This document shows positions 24,417-32,771 of a stretch of DNA of 39,979 nucleotides, piece by piece; within the stretch, counting starts at the first letter, position 1; every line of letters starts with the position of its first letter. The DNA comes from Arthrobacter sp. Leaf141. Its GTDB lineage: Bacteria; Actinomycetota; Actinomycetes; Actinomycetales; Micrococcaceae. The notes beneath the pieces were generated by a model. It had not been told where the DNA came from, did no database searches, and worked only from the letters and a program-made list of their open reading frames with translations. The DNA lies in NCBI RefSeq assembly GCF_001424565.1, contig NZ_LMOL01000002.1:39989-79967 (forward strand), in the 5' to 3' direction. Both the position numbers and the translations under genes were made by a program.

Positions 24417-25196
24417 ATGACGCACACCACCGAGCCCGTCAGGGTCCTTGTCTGGGGCGAAAACCGCCACGAACAGGAACAGCCGCACGTCGCCGCCATC
24501 TATCCCGCCGGCATGCACACCACCATCCGCGAAGGCATCGAGGAGAACCTCGGCGCCAACGCCAGGGTCCGCACCACCACCCTGGCCGAGCCCGAGCACG
24601 GCCTTACCGAGGAAGTCCTGCGGGACACCGACGTGCTGGTCTGGTGGGGCCACGCCGCCCACGGCGAAGTCTCGGATGAGGTGGTGGAGCGCGTGCACCG
24701 GCATGTGCTGGCCGGCATGGGCCTGCTGGTCCTGCACTCGGGGCACTGGTCCAAGATCTTCGGCAAGCTGATGGGCACCTCCTGCACGCTGCGTTGGCGC
24801 TCCGGGCAGGACCGCGAAATCGTCTGGACCGTGGACCCCACGCACCCCATCGCACAGGGCATCCCGCACCCGTTCATCATCCCGGCCCAGGAAATGTACG
24901 GCGAGTTCTTCGACATCCCGGTCCCCGACGAGCTGGTGTTCCTGAGCACCTTCAGTGGCGGCGAAGCGTTCCGCAGCGGCTGCACCTTCAAACGCGGTTA
25001 CGGCAGGATCTTCTTCTTCAGCCCGGGCGACCAGGACTACCCCGTGTACCACCACAAGGACGTCCGGCGGGTGATCGCCAACGGGGTCAGCTGGGCCAGG
25101 ACGCTCCGGCCCGAACGCACCGATCCGGTGCTGCTGCGGTACGAAACCGAGGACTTCTACTCGGGCCACGGCTACCAGGGGGCGATGCACAATTGA
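24417..25196 (+). CDS. ThuA-like trehalose-utilisation domain protein, 259 aa
   Basis: Class I glutamine amidotransferase-like fold of the ThuA family. Seen are the initial strand [13 protein letters not shown], the [14 protein letters not shown] segment, the [10 protein letters not shown] turn after the predicted strand [18 protein letters not shown], and the [29 protein letters not shown]-terminus. No catalytic Cys triad is evident, as in other ThuA proteins. ThuA works with an oxidoreductase (ThuB) in handling 3-keto derivatives of disaccharides in Rhizobiaceae; the next gene is such an oxidoreductase, overlapping by 3 bp. Substrate identity is inference. TTAGGAAAA precedes the ATG. Confidence 0.85.
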   Translation: MTHTTEPVRVLVWGENRHEQEQPHVAAIYPAGMHTTIREGIEENLGANARVRTTTLAEPEHGLTEEVLRDTDVLVWWGHAAHGEVSDEVVERVHRHVLAGMGLLVLHSGHWSKIFGKLMGTSCTLRWRSGQDREIVWTVDPTHPIAQGIPHPFIIPAQEMYGEFFDIPVPDELVFLSTFSGGEAFRSGCTFKRGYGRIFFFSPGDQDYPVYHHKDVRRVIANGVSWARTLRPERTDPVLLRYETEDFYSGHGYQGAMHN

Positions 25197-26353
25197 GCGC
25201 CTTCGAACCTGACTTCGCGGTCCTCCCCCGGGCGACGCCGCTCAAGGTGGTCCAGGTGGGCGCCGGCGGCATGGGCAGGGCCTGGATCGCCGCCCTGCAG
25301 GCCAACCCGGACGTGGAACTGGTGGGCCTGGTGGACCTGGACCTGGCCACCGCCCGGGCCGCGGTGCAGGACGCCGGCCTGGCAGGGCTGGTCCTGGGCA
25401 CCAGCGTTGCCCAGGTTGCCGCTTCCACCGGCGCCGAAGCAGTTGTGAACGTCACCGTCCCGGCCGCCCATCATCCCGTGAACGTGGAGGCACTGTTCGC
25501 CGGCCTGCCCGTGCTGTGTGAGAAGCCGGTGGCCCCTACAGTGGCCGAGGGCCTGTCCCTGGCGGCGGCCGCGGAAGCCAGCGGGCAGCTGCTGATGATC
25601 AGCCAGTCCCGCCGGTACTTCCACGGCCTCACCCAGCTCAAAGCGGCTGCCGGCCAGCTGGGCGGCATTGGCGTGGTCACCACCGAATTCTTCAAGGCCC
25701 CGCACTTCGGCGGCTTCCGCGAGGAAATGGCGCACGTGCTGCTGGTGGACATGGCCATCCACCAGTTCGACGCCGTCCGCTTCCTCCTGGACCAGGACCC
25801 CGTCTCCGTCTACTGCGAGGAGTTCAACCCCGCCTGGAGCTGGTACAACGGGAACGCGGCAGCCACCGCCGTCTTCCAGATGAGCGGCGGTACCCGGTAC
25901 ACCTACACGGGCAGCTGGTGCGCCGACGGGCTGGAGACCTCCTGGAACGGTGCCTGGCGCGTCAACGGCGCCGGTGGCACTGCCCTGTGGGACGGTGCCG
26001 GCGAACCGCTGGTGGCCGCCTTATCCGGTCCGGTTGCGCTGGAGCCGGCCAGCCATGCCGAGGAGATTTCCGGCGCGCTGGTGGAATTTGTGTCCGCCCT
26101 GCGGACCGGGACGGTTCCGTCCGGGGAGGTGCACTCCAACGTGCTCAGCCTTGCCATGGTGGAAGCTTCAGTGCAGTCTGCCGGCCGGCAGGAAAAGGTA
26201 CTCATCAGAGACGTGCTGGACCGGGCCTATGCGGAGGCGCTGGCCGCCGAGCGGCGCCCCGATGTCCGGGCCACACTGGCGTCCTGGGAAACACCGCACG
26301 CCCGGATCGGCGGGCCGCGGCACGTGGAGCCGGCAGGCAGCCGGGCCGGCTGA
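25193..26353 (+). CDS. Gfo/Idh/MocA-family oxidoreductase, 386 aa
   Basis: NAD(P)-dependent sugar dehydrogenase. The Rossmann motif [12 protein letters not shown] (~18-29), the CEKPVA segment (~105), and a C-terminal alpha/beta domain with [14 protein letters not shown] (~185), where the D-x-x-x-H pair is typical of the family, are visible. TTG at 25193 overlaps the ThuA stop (TTGA) and is preceded by AGGGGGCG; the open frame upstream to 24794 only shadows thuA. The ThuA-Gfo/Idh pair in a sugar ABC operon suggests oxidation of an imported glycoside to a keto form. The Pro/Arg/Gly-rich final ~20 residues look unstructured. End of the operon; a strong terminator follows. Confidence 0.88.
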   Translation: MSAFEPDFAVLPRATPLKVVQVGAGGMGRAWIAALQANPDVELVGLVDLDLATARAAVQDAGLAGLVLGTSVAQVAASTGAEAVVNVTVPAAHHPVNVEALFAGLPVLCEKPVAPTVAEGLSLAAAAEASGQLLMISQSRRYFHGLTQLKAAAGQLGGIGVVTTEFFKAPHFGGFREEMAHVLLVDMAIHQFDAVRFLLDQDPVSVYCEEFNPAWSWYNGNAAATAVFQMSGGTRYTYTGSWCADGLETSWNGAWRVNGAGGTALWDGAGEPLVAALSGPVALEPASHAEEISGALVEFVSALRTGTVPSGEVHSNVLSLAMVEASVQSAGRQEKVLIRDVLDRAYAEALAAERRPDVRATLASWETPHARIGGPRHVEPAGSRAG

Positions 26354-26383
26354 CGCAGGACAGGCATCTCCTGCCCCCGGACC

Positions 26384-26417
26384 AAAAGCCCGCCTCCCAA
26401 TCCGGGAGGCGGGCTTT
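26384..26417. terminator. Bidirectional rho-independent terminator
   Basis: AAAAGCCCGCCTCCC pairs perfectly with GGGAGGCGGGCTTTT around a short loop, giving a U tract on both strands between the convergent module 1 operon and the GH31 gene. Confidence 0.95.
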
Positions 26418-26439
26418 TGTGCGCCGGGGATTATGGGCC

Positions 26440-28620
26440 TCAGACCACCCGGGCCGCCACGGCACCGCTGCTGACAGTGACCTCGAACTGCGTGCTGGTG
26501 CCGTCCGGGGACGGCACGGCGATCCGGCGGGATCCGTCAGCAGCATTGAACGCCTTGAACACCATGTCCGTGGCCCAGTCGTAGTCCGGCCGGTCCGAGA
26601 CCGTGCCCAGCGGCAGCACCGCGCCTTCCCGGACCCACGTGGCGGCCTGCATCACCGTGTACTCCTTGCGGTGCCAGCGCGGGCCGGCCAGCTGCTCGCC
26701 GGTTTCCAGGTGCGTCCAGGTTCCTTCAGGAAGGTAGAAGGACACGGTCCCTGAGGGGTCCATGACAGGTGCCACCAGAAGGTCCGGGCCCAGCATGTAC
26801 TGCCGGTCCAGGTGCGCGCAGCCCGGATCGCCGGGGAACTCCATAAAGAGCGGACGCATCAGGGGGATGCCCTGGGTGTAGGCCTCTTCCGCCGCTGTCT
26901 GCAGGTAGGGCATCAGCCGCATCTTCTGTTCGGTGAAATGCCGCAGCACATCCACGGACTCCTCATCCACCAGCCACGGAACACGGTACGAGTTGGAGCC
27001 GTGCAGCCTCGAGTGTGAGGAGAGCAGGCCGAAGGCGATCCAGCGCTTGAAGATCTCCGGCTCAGGGGTGCCTTCGAAGCCGCCGATGTCGTGGCTCCAG
27101 AACGAGAAGCCGGACGCCGCCAGGGACAGTCCGCCGCGCAGCGATTCGGCCATGGCGGCAAACGTCGATTCGCAGTCGCCGCCCCAGTGCACCGGCATGG
27201 TCTGCCCGCCGGCGGTGGCGGACCGGGCAAAGACCACGGCCTGGCCTTCCCCGAGCTCCTTGGCCAGCAGGTCGAACACCGTCCGGTTGTAGAGCTGGGA
27301 GTAGTAGTTGTGCATCCGTTCCGGATCGGACCCGTCATGCCAGGCCACGTCCGTGGGGATGCGCTCGCCGAAGTCGGTCTTGAAGGAATCCACGCCCTGG
27401 CCCAGCAGTCCGCGGAGTTTGTCCTGGTACCAGAGCACGGCGTCCGGGTTGGTGAAGTCCACCAGGCCCATTCCTGCCTGCCACATGTCCCACTGCCACA
27501 CGGACCCGTCAGGCCTTTTCACCAGGTAGCCCCGTTCCAGGCCTTCCTTGAACAGGTACGAACGCTGGGCGATGTAGGGGTTGATCCACACGCAGACCTT
27601 CAGGCCGCGTTCGTGCAGCCGGGCCAGCATGCCCTCGGGGTCCGGGAAGGTGGCCGGGTCCCAGATGAAGTCGCTCCAGTGGAAGGAGCGCATCCAGTGG
27701 CAGTCGAAGTGGAACACGGACAGCGGCAGGTTCCGCTCGGCCATGCCGTCGATGAAGGAAGTGACGGTCTTTTCGTCGTAGTCGGTGGTGAAGGAGGTGG
27801 ACAGCCACAGCCCGTAGGACCAGGCGGGGATCCGGGCCGGCCGGCCCGTGAGCTCCGTGTACCGCCGGATGATGTCCTTGGGCGAGGGGCCGTGGATCAC
27901 AAAGTACTGCAGCCGCTGGCCCTCGACGCTGAACTGGGTCCGGGACACCACCTCGGATCCCACCTCGAAGGAAACCTTCTCGGGGTGGTTCACAAACACG
28001 CCGTAGCCGTCGTTGGTGATGAAGAACGGCACGTTTTTGTAGGCGAGGTCGCTGGAGGTGCCGCCGTCCTCGTTCCAGATGTCCACCGACTGCCCGTTTT
28101 TCACAAAGGCGCCGAACCGCTCCCCCAGGCCGTAGACATTGGTGCCCACGCCGAGGCTGAGCTGTTCGTGCACAAAGCTGCGCCCGGCGTCGTCCGTAAT
28201 GACCCCAACGCTGCGCGCGGTGGAACCGGTGAGCAGCCTGCCGTCGCCCAGGAATTCGACCCCCCAGTCCCCGGACGTGCTGATCCGTGCCGTCAGGCCG
28301 CCGGATGTGATGCTGGCCGTGCCGTCGCTGTCCGCCGTGGACAGTTCCGGGGCCGCGCCGGTGCGGTTGACGCCGAAGTGGGGTCCGCGGTCCAGGCCGC
28401 CCTGGTGGTGCTCGATGGTCACCCCGATCACGTCCGGCATCGGCGCCTCGAACGTCACCGTGAGCTGGGGCAGGTTCAGGGCGTCACCGCGGGAGGCGAT
28501 GCGTTTGGTGGGGGCGTAAACCGTGAGGGTCCCGTCGCCGGCCACCACTTCGGCGACGTCGCGGGGGTGCAGCGCTGAGTAGCCCTTGCGGTACAGCCAG
28601 TAGCCGTCAGTGAATTTCAT
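26440..28620 (-). CDS. yicI: GH31 alpha-xylosidase (YicI-like), 726 aa
   Basis: Glycoside hydrolase family 31 enzyme predicted to release alpha-xylosyl units, as from isoprimeverose or xyloglucan oligosaccharides. The N-terminal beta domain has GLGERFGAFVKNGQSVDIWNEDGG-like sequence. The (beta/alpha)8 barrel contains FHFDCHWMRSFHWSDFIWD, typical of the xylosidase branch. The nucleophile is D416 in KTDFGERIP and the acid/base D482 in GGDCEST: exactly the residue numbers of E. coli YicI. No signal peptide, so cytoplasmic. It follows the GH42 gene by 5 bp with no clear ribosome-binding site, suggesting coupled translation. Slightly shorter than YicI (772 aa) at the C-terminus. Confidence 0.93.
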   Translation of the reverse strand: MKFTDGYWLYRKGYSALHPRDVAEVVAGDGTLTVYAPTKRIASRGDALNLPQLTVTFEAPMPDVIGVTIEHHQGGLDRGPHFGVNRTGAAPELSTADSDGTASITSGGLTARISTSGDWGVEFLGDGRLLTGSTARSVGVITDDAGRSFVHEQLSLGVGTNVYGLGERFGAFVKNGQSVDIWNEDGGTSSDLAYKNVPFFITNDGYGVFVNHPEKVSFEVGSEVVSRTQFSVEGQRLQYFVIHGPSPKDIIRRYTELTGRPARIPAWSYGLWLSTSFTTDYDEKTVTSFIDGMAERNLPLSVFHFDCHWMRSFHWSDFIWDPATFPDPEGMLARLHERGLKVCVWINPYIAQRSYLFKEGLERGYLVKRPDGSVWQWDMWQAGMGLVDFTNPDAVLWYQDKLRGLLGQGVDSFKTDFGERIPTDVAWHDGSDPERMHNYYSQLYNRTVFDLLAKELGEGQAVVFARSATAGGQTMPVHWGGDCESTFAAMAESLRGGLSLAASGFSFWSHDIGGFEGTPEPEIFKRWIAFGLLSSHSRLHGSNSYRVPWLVDEESVDVLRHFTEQKMRLMPYLQTAAEEAYTQGIPLMRPLFMEFPGDPGCAHLDRQYMLGPDLLVAPVMDPSGTVSFYLPEGTWTHLETGEQLAGPRWHRKEYTVMQAATWVREGAVLPLGTVSDRPDYDWATDMVFKAFNAADGSRRIAVPSPDGTSTQFEVTVSSGAVAARVV

Positions 28621-28625
28621 GGAGG

Positions 28626-30719
28626 TCAGTGTCCGTTCTCAGTGGGGGCGGGGGTGGCTTTGAGGACCAGGGCGCCGTAGGGCTCCAGGACCAGGTGGGG
28701 GCCGTGCGCGGCGCCCGTGAGCACGTCCACGGATTGTTCCGTGAGGTGCACGGCGCGCGGTTCCGGGCTGTGGTTCAGCAGGAAATGGCAGGTTCCGCGG
28801 GTGGCAAGTTCGACGTCGGAGGGCAGTTCGCCAACCACCGGTGAGGCCAGGCCGGCGGCAGCAAGCGCGTCCCCCACCAGGAGCGCCAGGGCGGCGTCCG
28901 GCAGGTCCGCCCCGGCGTACCAGGCGGTGCCGCGGCCGTGGCTGTTGCGGACCACCGCGGGTTTTCCGGCCAGGGCTCCTTCCGTGAAGGTGGCCACGGC
29001 GGTGGCTCCCGGCGCGTCCAGGCGCAGGTCCTCGGACCAGCTGGCCGCGGCCAGGCCAGCCGGCCCGGATTCGGACAGCTCAGGTCCAGCGGGGGCGGAG
29101 CCGGGTGTTCCCGCGGCCGGTGCCGCACCGAAGTCCAGTCCCACCGGGCCTGCCAGTGGGCGCCATTCCTCGCCGCTGGCCCCCAGCATTCCGGCCAGCA
29201 CCGACGGGAACCGGCCCTGGCGGAGGTGGCCGTTGCCGTCCGCCACACCGCTGAACGGGCCCACCACGGCGCTGCCGCCCCGCTCCACCCAGCCGGCCAG
29301 GCGGGCGGCGTGCTCGTCGCGCAGAAGGAAAAGGCTGGGAACCAGGACCAGGTTGAACCGGTCCAGGTCGGTGCCGGGGTGCACCACTTCGGCGGAAAGG
29401 CCCCGGCGCAGGAGCTGCCGGTGGTAGGCCTGCAGCTGGTCCAGTACGGCCAGCCGGTCCGACGGGCGGTCCGGTGCTTCCGCCGCCCACCAGCTGTCCC
29501 AGTCAAACAGGATGGCGATCGGCGCGGGTGCGGGTTCGCCGGCCAGGAAGCGGAGCTCCTGGAGGCCGGAGCCCAGGGCTGCCACCTCGCGGAATACGCG
29601 GGTGTCGGCGCCGGCCAGGGGCACCACGGCGGAGTGGAAGCGTTCGGCGCCAAAGGCGGACTGGCGGAACTGGAAGAAACAGATCCCGTCCGATCCCCGG
29701 GCCAGGGCGGAATACGAGTCGACCCTGAGCGCGCCCGGGTCCTTGGCCGTGTTGTGCGGCCGCCAGTTGACGGCGGAGGTGGCGGATTCCATCAGCAGCC
29801 ACGGGTTCCCGCCGGCCAGTCCGCGGCAGAGATCGTGCGTCAGGGCGCCGAGTTCCCAGGTGTGGGGCTGCGCCGGGTCCGTGTACCAGTTGTTGCCCAC
29901 AAAGTCGGCTTCAGCGGCGAAGCTGAAGTAGTCGGCGCCGCGGAAGAATCCCATCAGGTTGGTGGTGATGGGCACCAGGGGTGACTGGCTGCGGATCACG
30001 TCCCTTTCCGCTGTGAACAGGCTGAGCAGCGCGTCGGAGGTGAAGCGCCGGAAATCCAGGAGCTGGGTGGGGTTGTGCAGGTAGGGGGCGGTGCGCGGCG
30101 GCAGGATCTCGTCCCACCCGCTGTACCCCTGGCTCCAGAACGTGGTGCCCCAGGCGGTGTTCAGTTCTGCCAGCGAACCGTAGCGGCGGCTGAGCCAGTC
30201 CTGGAAGGCTGCGGCGGTTTCGTCGTCGTAGCTGATCTGTCCCAGTTCGTTGCCCACGTGCCACATGGCCACTGCGGGATGGCTGCCGTAGCGGGCGGCG
30301 AGCGCGGCCGTGACCTTCAGGGCGGCGCTGCGGTATTCGGCCGACGACGGCGAGAACTGGTTGCGCGAGCCGTACCAGAGGGTGGCGCCTGACTCATCCG
30401 TGGGCAGCGTTCCTGGGTGGCGGTGGCCCAGCCACGGCGGCGGGGAGGCGGTGGGCGTGGCAAGGCACACGTTGATGTTGCCCTGGTGCAGCAGATCCAG
30501 GATGCGGTCCAGCCAGCCGAAGTCCCAGGTGTGTTCGGTGGGCTGCAGCCGCGCCCAGCTGAAGACGCCCACGGTGACCAGGTTGATCCCGGCTTCCTGC
30601 ATCAGCCGGATGTCCTCCGGCCAGCTCTCCTCCGGCCACTGTTCGGGGTTGTAGTCGGCTCCGAACAGCAGGCCGGTGCGGTCCGTGATGCTGCTCAGGC
30701 CGTGGCTGCGAAGTTGCAT
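28626..30719 (-). CDS. GH42 beta-galactosidase, 697 aa
   Basis: Family 42 glycoside hydrolase: N-terminal TIM barrel opening with GLLFGADYNPEQWPEESWPED, acid/base E158 in WHVGNELG, nucleophile E311 in LLMESATSAVNW (numbers close to the Thermus A4 enzyme, E141/E312), then the beta-galactosidase trimerisation domain (~395-610) and a small C-terminal beta domain. No signal peptide. AAGGA lies 6 nt before ATG. It is immediately followed by the GH31 gene, making a two-gene glycosidase operon, and is divergent from a lacI-type gene across only 25 bp. GH42 enzymes can also act on arabinosides, so exact linkage is uncertain. Confidence 0.92.
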   Translation of the reverse strand: MQLRSHGLSSITDRTGLLFGADYNPEQWPEESWPEDIRLMQEAGINLVTVGVFSWARLQPTEHTWDFGWLDRILDLLHQGNINVCLATPTASPPPWLGHRHPGTLPTDESGATLWYGSRNQFSPSSAEYRSAALKVTAALAARYGSHPAVAMWHVGNELGQISYDDETAAAFQDWLSRRYGSLAELNTAWGTTFWSQGYSGWDEILPPRTAPYLHNPTQLLDFRRFTSDALLSLFTAERDVIRSQSPLVPITTNLMGFFRGADYFSFAAEADFVGNNWYTDPAQPHTWELGALTHDLCRGLAGGNPWLLMESATSAVNWRPHNTAKDPGALRVDSYSALARGSDGICFFQFRQSAFGAERFHSAVVPLAGADTRVFREVAALGSGLQELRFLAGEPAPAPIAILFDWDSWWAAEAPDRPSDRLAVLDQLQAYHRQLLRRGLSAEVVHPGTDLDRFNLVLVPSLFLLRDEHAARLAGWVERGGSAVVGPFSGVADGNGHLRQGRFPSVLAGMLGASGEEWRPLAGPVGLDFGAAPAAGTPGSAPAGPELSESGPAGLAAASWSEDLRLDAPGATAVATFTEGALAGKPAVVRNSHGRGTAWYAGADLPDAALALLVGDALAAAGLASPVVGELPSDVELATRGTCHFLLNHSPEPRAVHLTEQSVDVLTGAAHGPHLVLEPYGALVLKATPAPTENGH

Positions 30720-30744
30720 GGGATTCCTTGGTTAAATGGGGGGT

Positions 30745-31770
30745 ATGAGCAATCGAAAGGCTTCAACGGCGGCCACCATCAGTGACGTGGCCAAAGAAGC
30801 CGGCGTGTCCACGAGTACCGTGTCCTACGTGATGAGCGGCAACCGTCCCATCTCGCAGGAGACCCGTGATGTAGTCGAAGCAGCGATGCGGCGGCTGAAA
30901 TACAGCCCCCGGTCCAGTGCCCGCGCGCTGGCGTCCAGCAGGTCCAATGTCCTGGGCCTGGTGGTCCCCCTGCGGGCGGATGTGAACGTGGGCGTGGTGA
31001 TGCAGTTCGTGACCGCCGTGGTCACCACCGCCCGGACCCACAACCAGGACGTCCTGCTGCTGACGCAGGACGACGCCGGCAGCATCGAACGGGTGACATC
31101 GCAGTCCATGGTGGATGGCCTGGTGATGATGGACATCGAGGCCAGGGATCCGCGCATCCCGCTGCTGGCGAGGCTGCAGAAGCCGGCGGTCCTGATCGGG
31201 ATGCCTGACGATCCGCGCGGCCTGAGCTGCGTGGACTTCGACTTTGCCGGGGCGTCCCGCACAGCGGTCCGGCACCTGGCGGAGCTGGGCCACCGGAGCA
31301 TCGCGTTCATCGGTTCGCCGCCGGCGTCGCTCCGCCGGCATGCCACCTATGCGGACCGGGCCCTGGCGGGCTTCGAGGATGCGTGCCGCTCCCTTGAGAT
31401 CCAGGACCTGGCCGTGGCCTGCGAGGCCAATTCGAAGGACCTGGCCAAGGCACTCGACAAGATCTTCGCCGCACCGCATCCTGCCACCGCGCTGCTGGTC
31501 CACAACGAGGGCCTGCTTCCCATCCTCCGCGAGAACCTCGCGGCCCGCGGCCTGGCTATCCCTGACAACATCTCGGTGGCGGTGATCGCGCCGGCTGACG
31601 TGGCCGCGGCAGCCGTCCATCCCTGGACGGCCGTGTCCATCCCGGCCATGGACATCGGCCGGGCCGCCGTGGAGATGGTGATGGACCGGCTCAGCCTGGC
31701 CAAACCCGCAGAGCTGCGGCTGATCGCCCCCACCCTGTCGGAGGGCGAGACCACCTCGCCGGCCCGTTAG
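30745..31770 (+). CDS. LacI-family regulator of module 2, 341 aa
   Basis: LacI/GalR repressor with helix-turn-helix ISDVAKEAGVSTSTVSYVMS (~10-29), the hinge KYSPRSSARALASSRS, and a sugar-binding core (from ~65). ATG at 30745 sits 7 nt after the -10-like TTAAAT, suggesting a leaderless mRNA; ATG at 30736 would overlap that element and is less likely. It is divergent from the GH42-GH31 operon and convergent with the LplB/YtcP ABC genes. The palindromes upstream of the binding-protein and GH3 genes (35721-35848) differ from the module 1 operators and are its probable targets, though this is inference. Confidence 0.9.
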   Translation: MSNRKASTAATISDVAKEAGVSTSTVSYVMSGNRPISQETRDVVEAAMRRLKYSPRSSARALASSRSNVLGLVVPLRADVNVGVVMQFVTAVVTTARTHNQDVLLLTQDDAGSIERVTSQSMVDGLVMMDIEARDPRIPLLARLQKPAVLIGMPDDPRGLSCVDFDFAGASRTAVRHLAELGHRSIAFIGSPPASLRRHATYADRALAGFEDACRSLEIQDLAVACEANSKDLAKALDKIFAAPHPATALLVHNEGLLPILRENLAARGLAIPDNISVAVIAPADVAAAAVHPWTAVSIPAMDIGRAAVEMVMDRLSLAKPAELRLIAPTLSEGETTSPAR

Positions 31771-31817
31771 CGGACTAGCTGGTTCCGGCCGTTGTCCTGG
31801 CCGTTGTCCCGGGGCCG

Positions 31818-32771
31818 TCATCCCTTGACCGCGCCGATCATCACGCCCTTGGTGAAGTGCTTCTGCACAAAGGGGTACACAATCAGGATGGGCACCATGG
31901 CCAGCACAATGACGGCCATCTGCAGCGCGGGACCGGCCGCCGCGCCGGAGCCCACATCCACCTGGCCGGGCACCGAGACACCCTGGAGCACGTAGGAACG
32001 CAGCACCACCTGGAGCGGGTTCATGGAGCTGTCGTTGATGTAGAGGATGGCGTTGAAGAAGGCGTTCCAGTAGCCCACGCCGTAAAACAGTGCGATCACG
32101 GCCGTCACGGCCTTGGACATGGGCAGCACGATCTGCGTCAGGGTGCGCCATTCGCTGGCCCCATCGATCCGGGCACTGTCCAGGATGCCGCGGTCGATCC
32201 CCATAAAGAATCCGCGCAGGATGATGATGTTGAACACCGAGATGCAGCCCGGCAGGATCAGCGCCCAGTACGTGTTGATCATGCCCAGCCCGGACACCAG
32301 CAGGTAGGCGGGAATGATGCCGGCACTGAAGAACATGGTGATGAGCAGCGTGAACAGGATGGGCGTGTGGGCAAACGATCCCGGCCGGGACAGCCCGTAG
32401 GCGCAGAGGATCGACACCAGCATGCTGAGCGCGGTGCCGGTTGCCGTGATGCCCACACTGACCAGCACCGCACGGGTGACCACCCCGCCGCTGAGGATCT
32501 GCTGGTAGGCGGCGAAGGAGATCTCGCCCGGGACCAGGACCAGCCCGCCGGCCCTGGTGATGGTGCCTTGGGAGGAAATGCTGGTCAGGACAATGGTGTA
32601 GAGCGGCCCCAGCACTGCCAGGACCACCACGGCGAGCACCACCACTTTGCCGATCTTCGCCCCGGCGCCGGGCTCTTCGTCCCAGACGGGCCGTTCAGGC
32701 TTGATCCGCGGCGGACGGGCGGGTTTGCCGGGCCGGGCGGAGACGGGGGTTTTGCTGGTCAGGATGCTCAT
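31818..32771 (-). CDS. Carbohydrate ABC transporter permease (YtcP/LplC type), 317 aa
   Basis: CUT1 permease of the LplC/YtcP group, with six helices and the EAA-like loop LDSARIDGASEWRTLTQIVLP (~205-225). The VLRSYVLQGVSVP insert and the ending HFTKGVMIGAVKG are typical of the YtcP group. The ATG overlaps the stop of the upstream permease (ATGA). Last gene of binding protein-LplB-YtcP. Such systems import complex plant-derived oligosaccharides in other bacteria. No ATPase gene is present. Confidence 0.92.
   Translation of the reverse strand: MSILTSKTPVSARPGKPARPPRIKPERPVWDEEPGAGAKIGKVVVLAVVVLAVLGPLYTIVLTSISSQGTITRAGGLVLVPGEISFAAYQQILSGGVVTRAVLVSVGITATGTALSMLVSILCAYGLSRPGSFAHTPILFTLLITMFFSAGIIPAYLLVSGLGMINTYWALILPGCISVFNIIILRGFFMGIDRGILDSARIDGASEWRTLTQIVLPMSKAVTAVIALFYGVGYWNAFFNAILYINDSSMNPLQVVLRSYVLQGVSVPGQVDVGSGAAAGPALQMAVIVLAMVPILIVYPFVQKHFTKGVMIGAVKG

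Noticed and set aside
27091..28578. 495-codon open frame antisense to the GH31 gene
   Set aside because: Low-complexity Gly/Val/His/Gln composition; the opposite strand has exact YicI catalytic residues.
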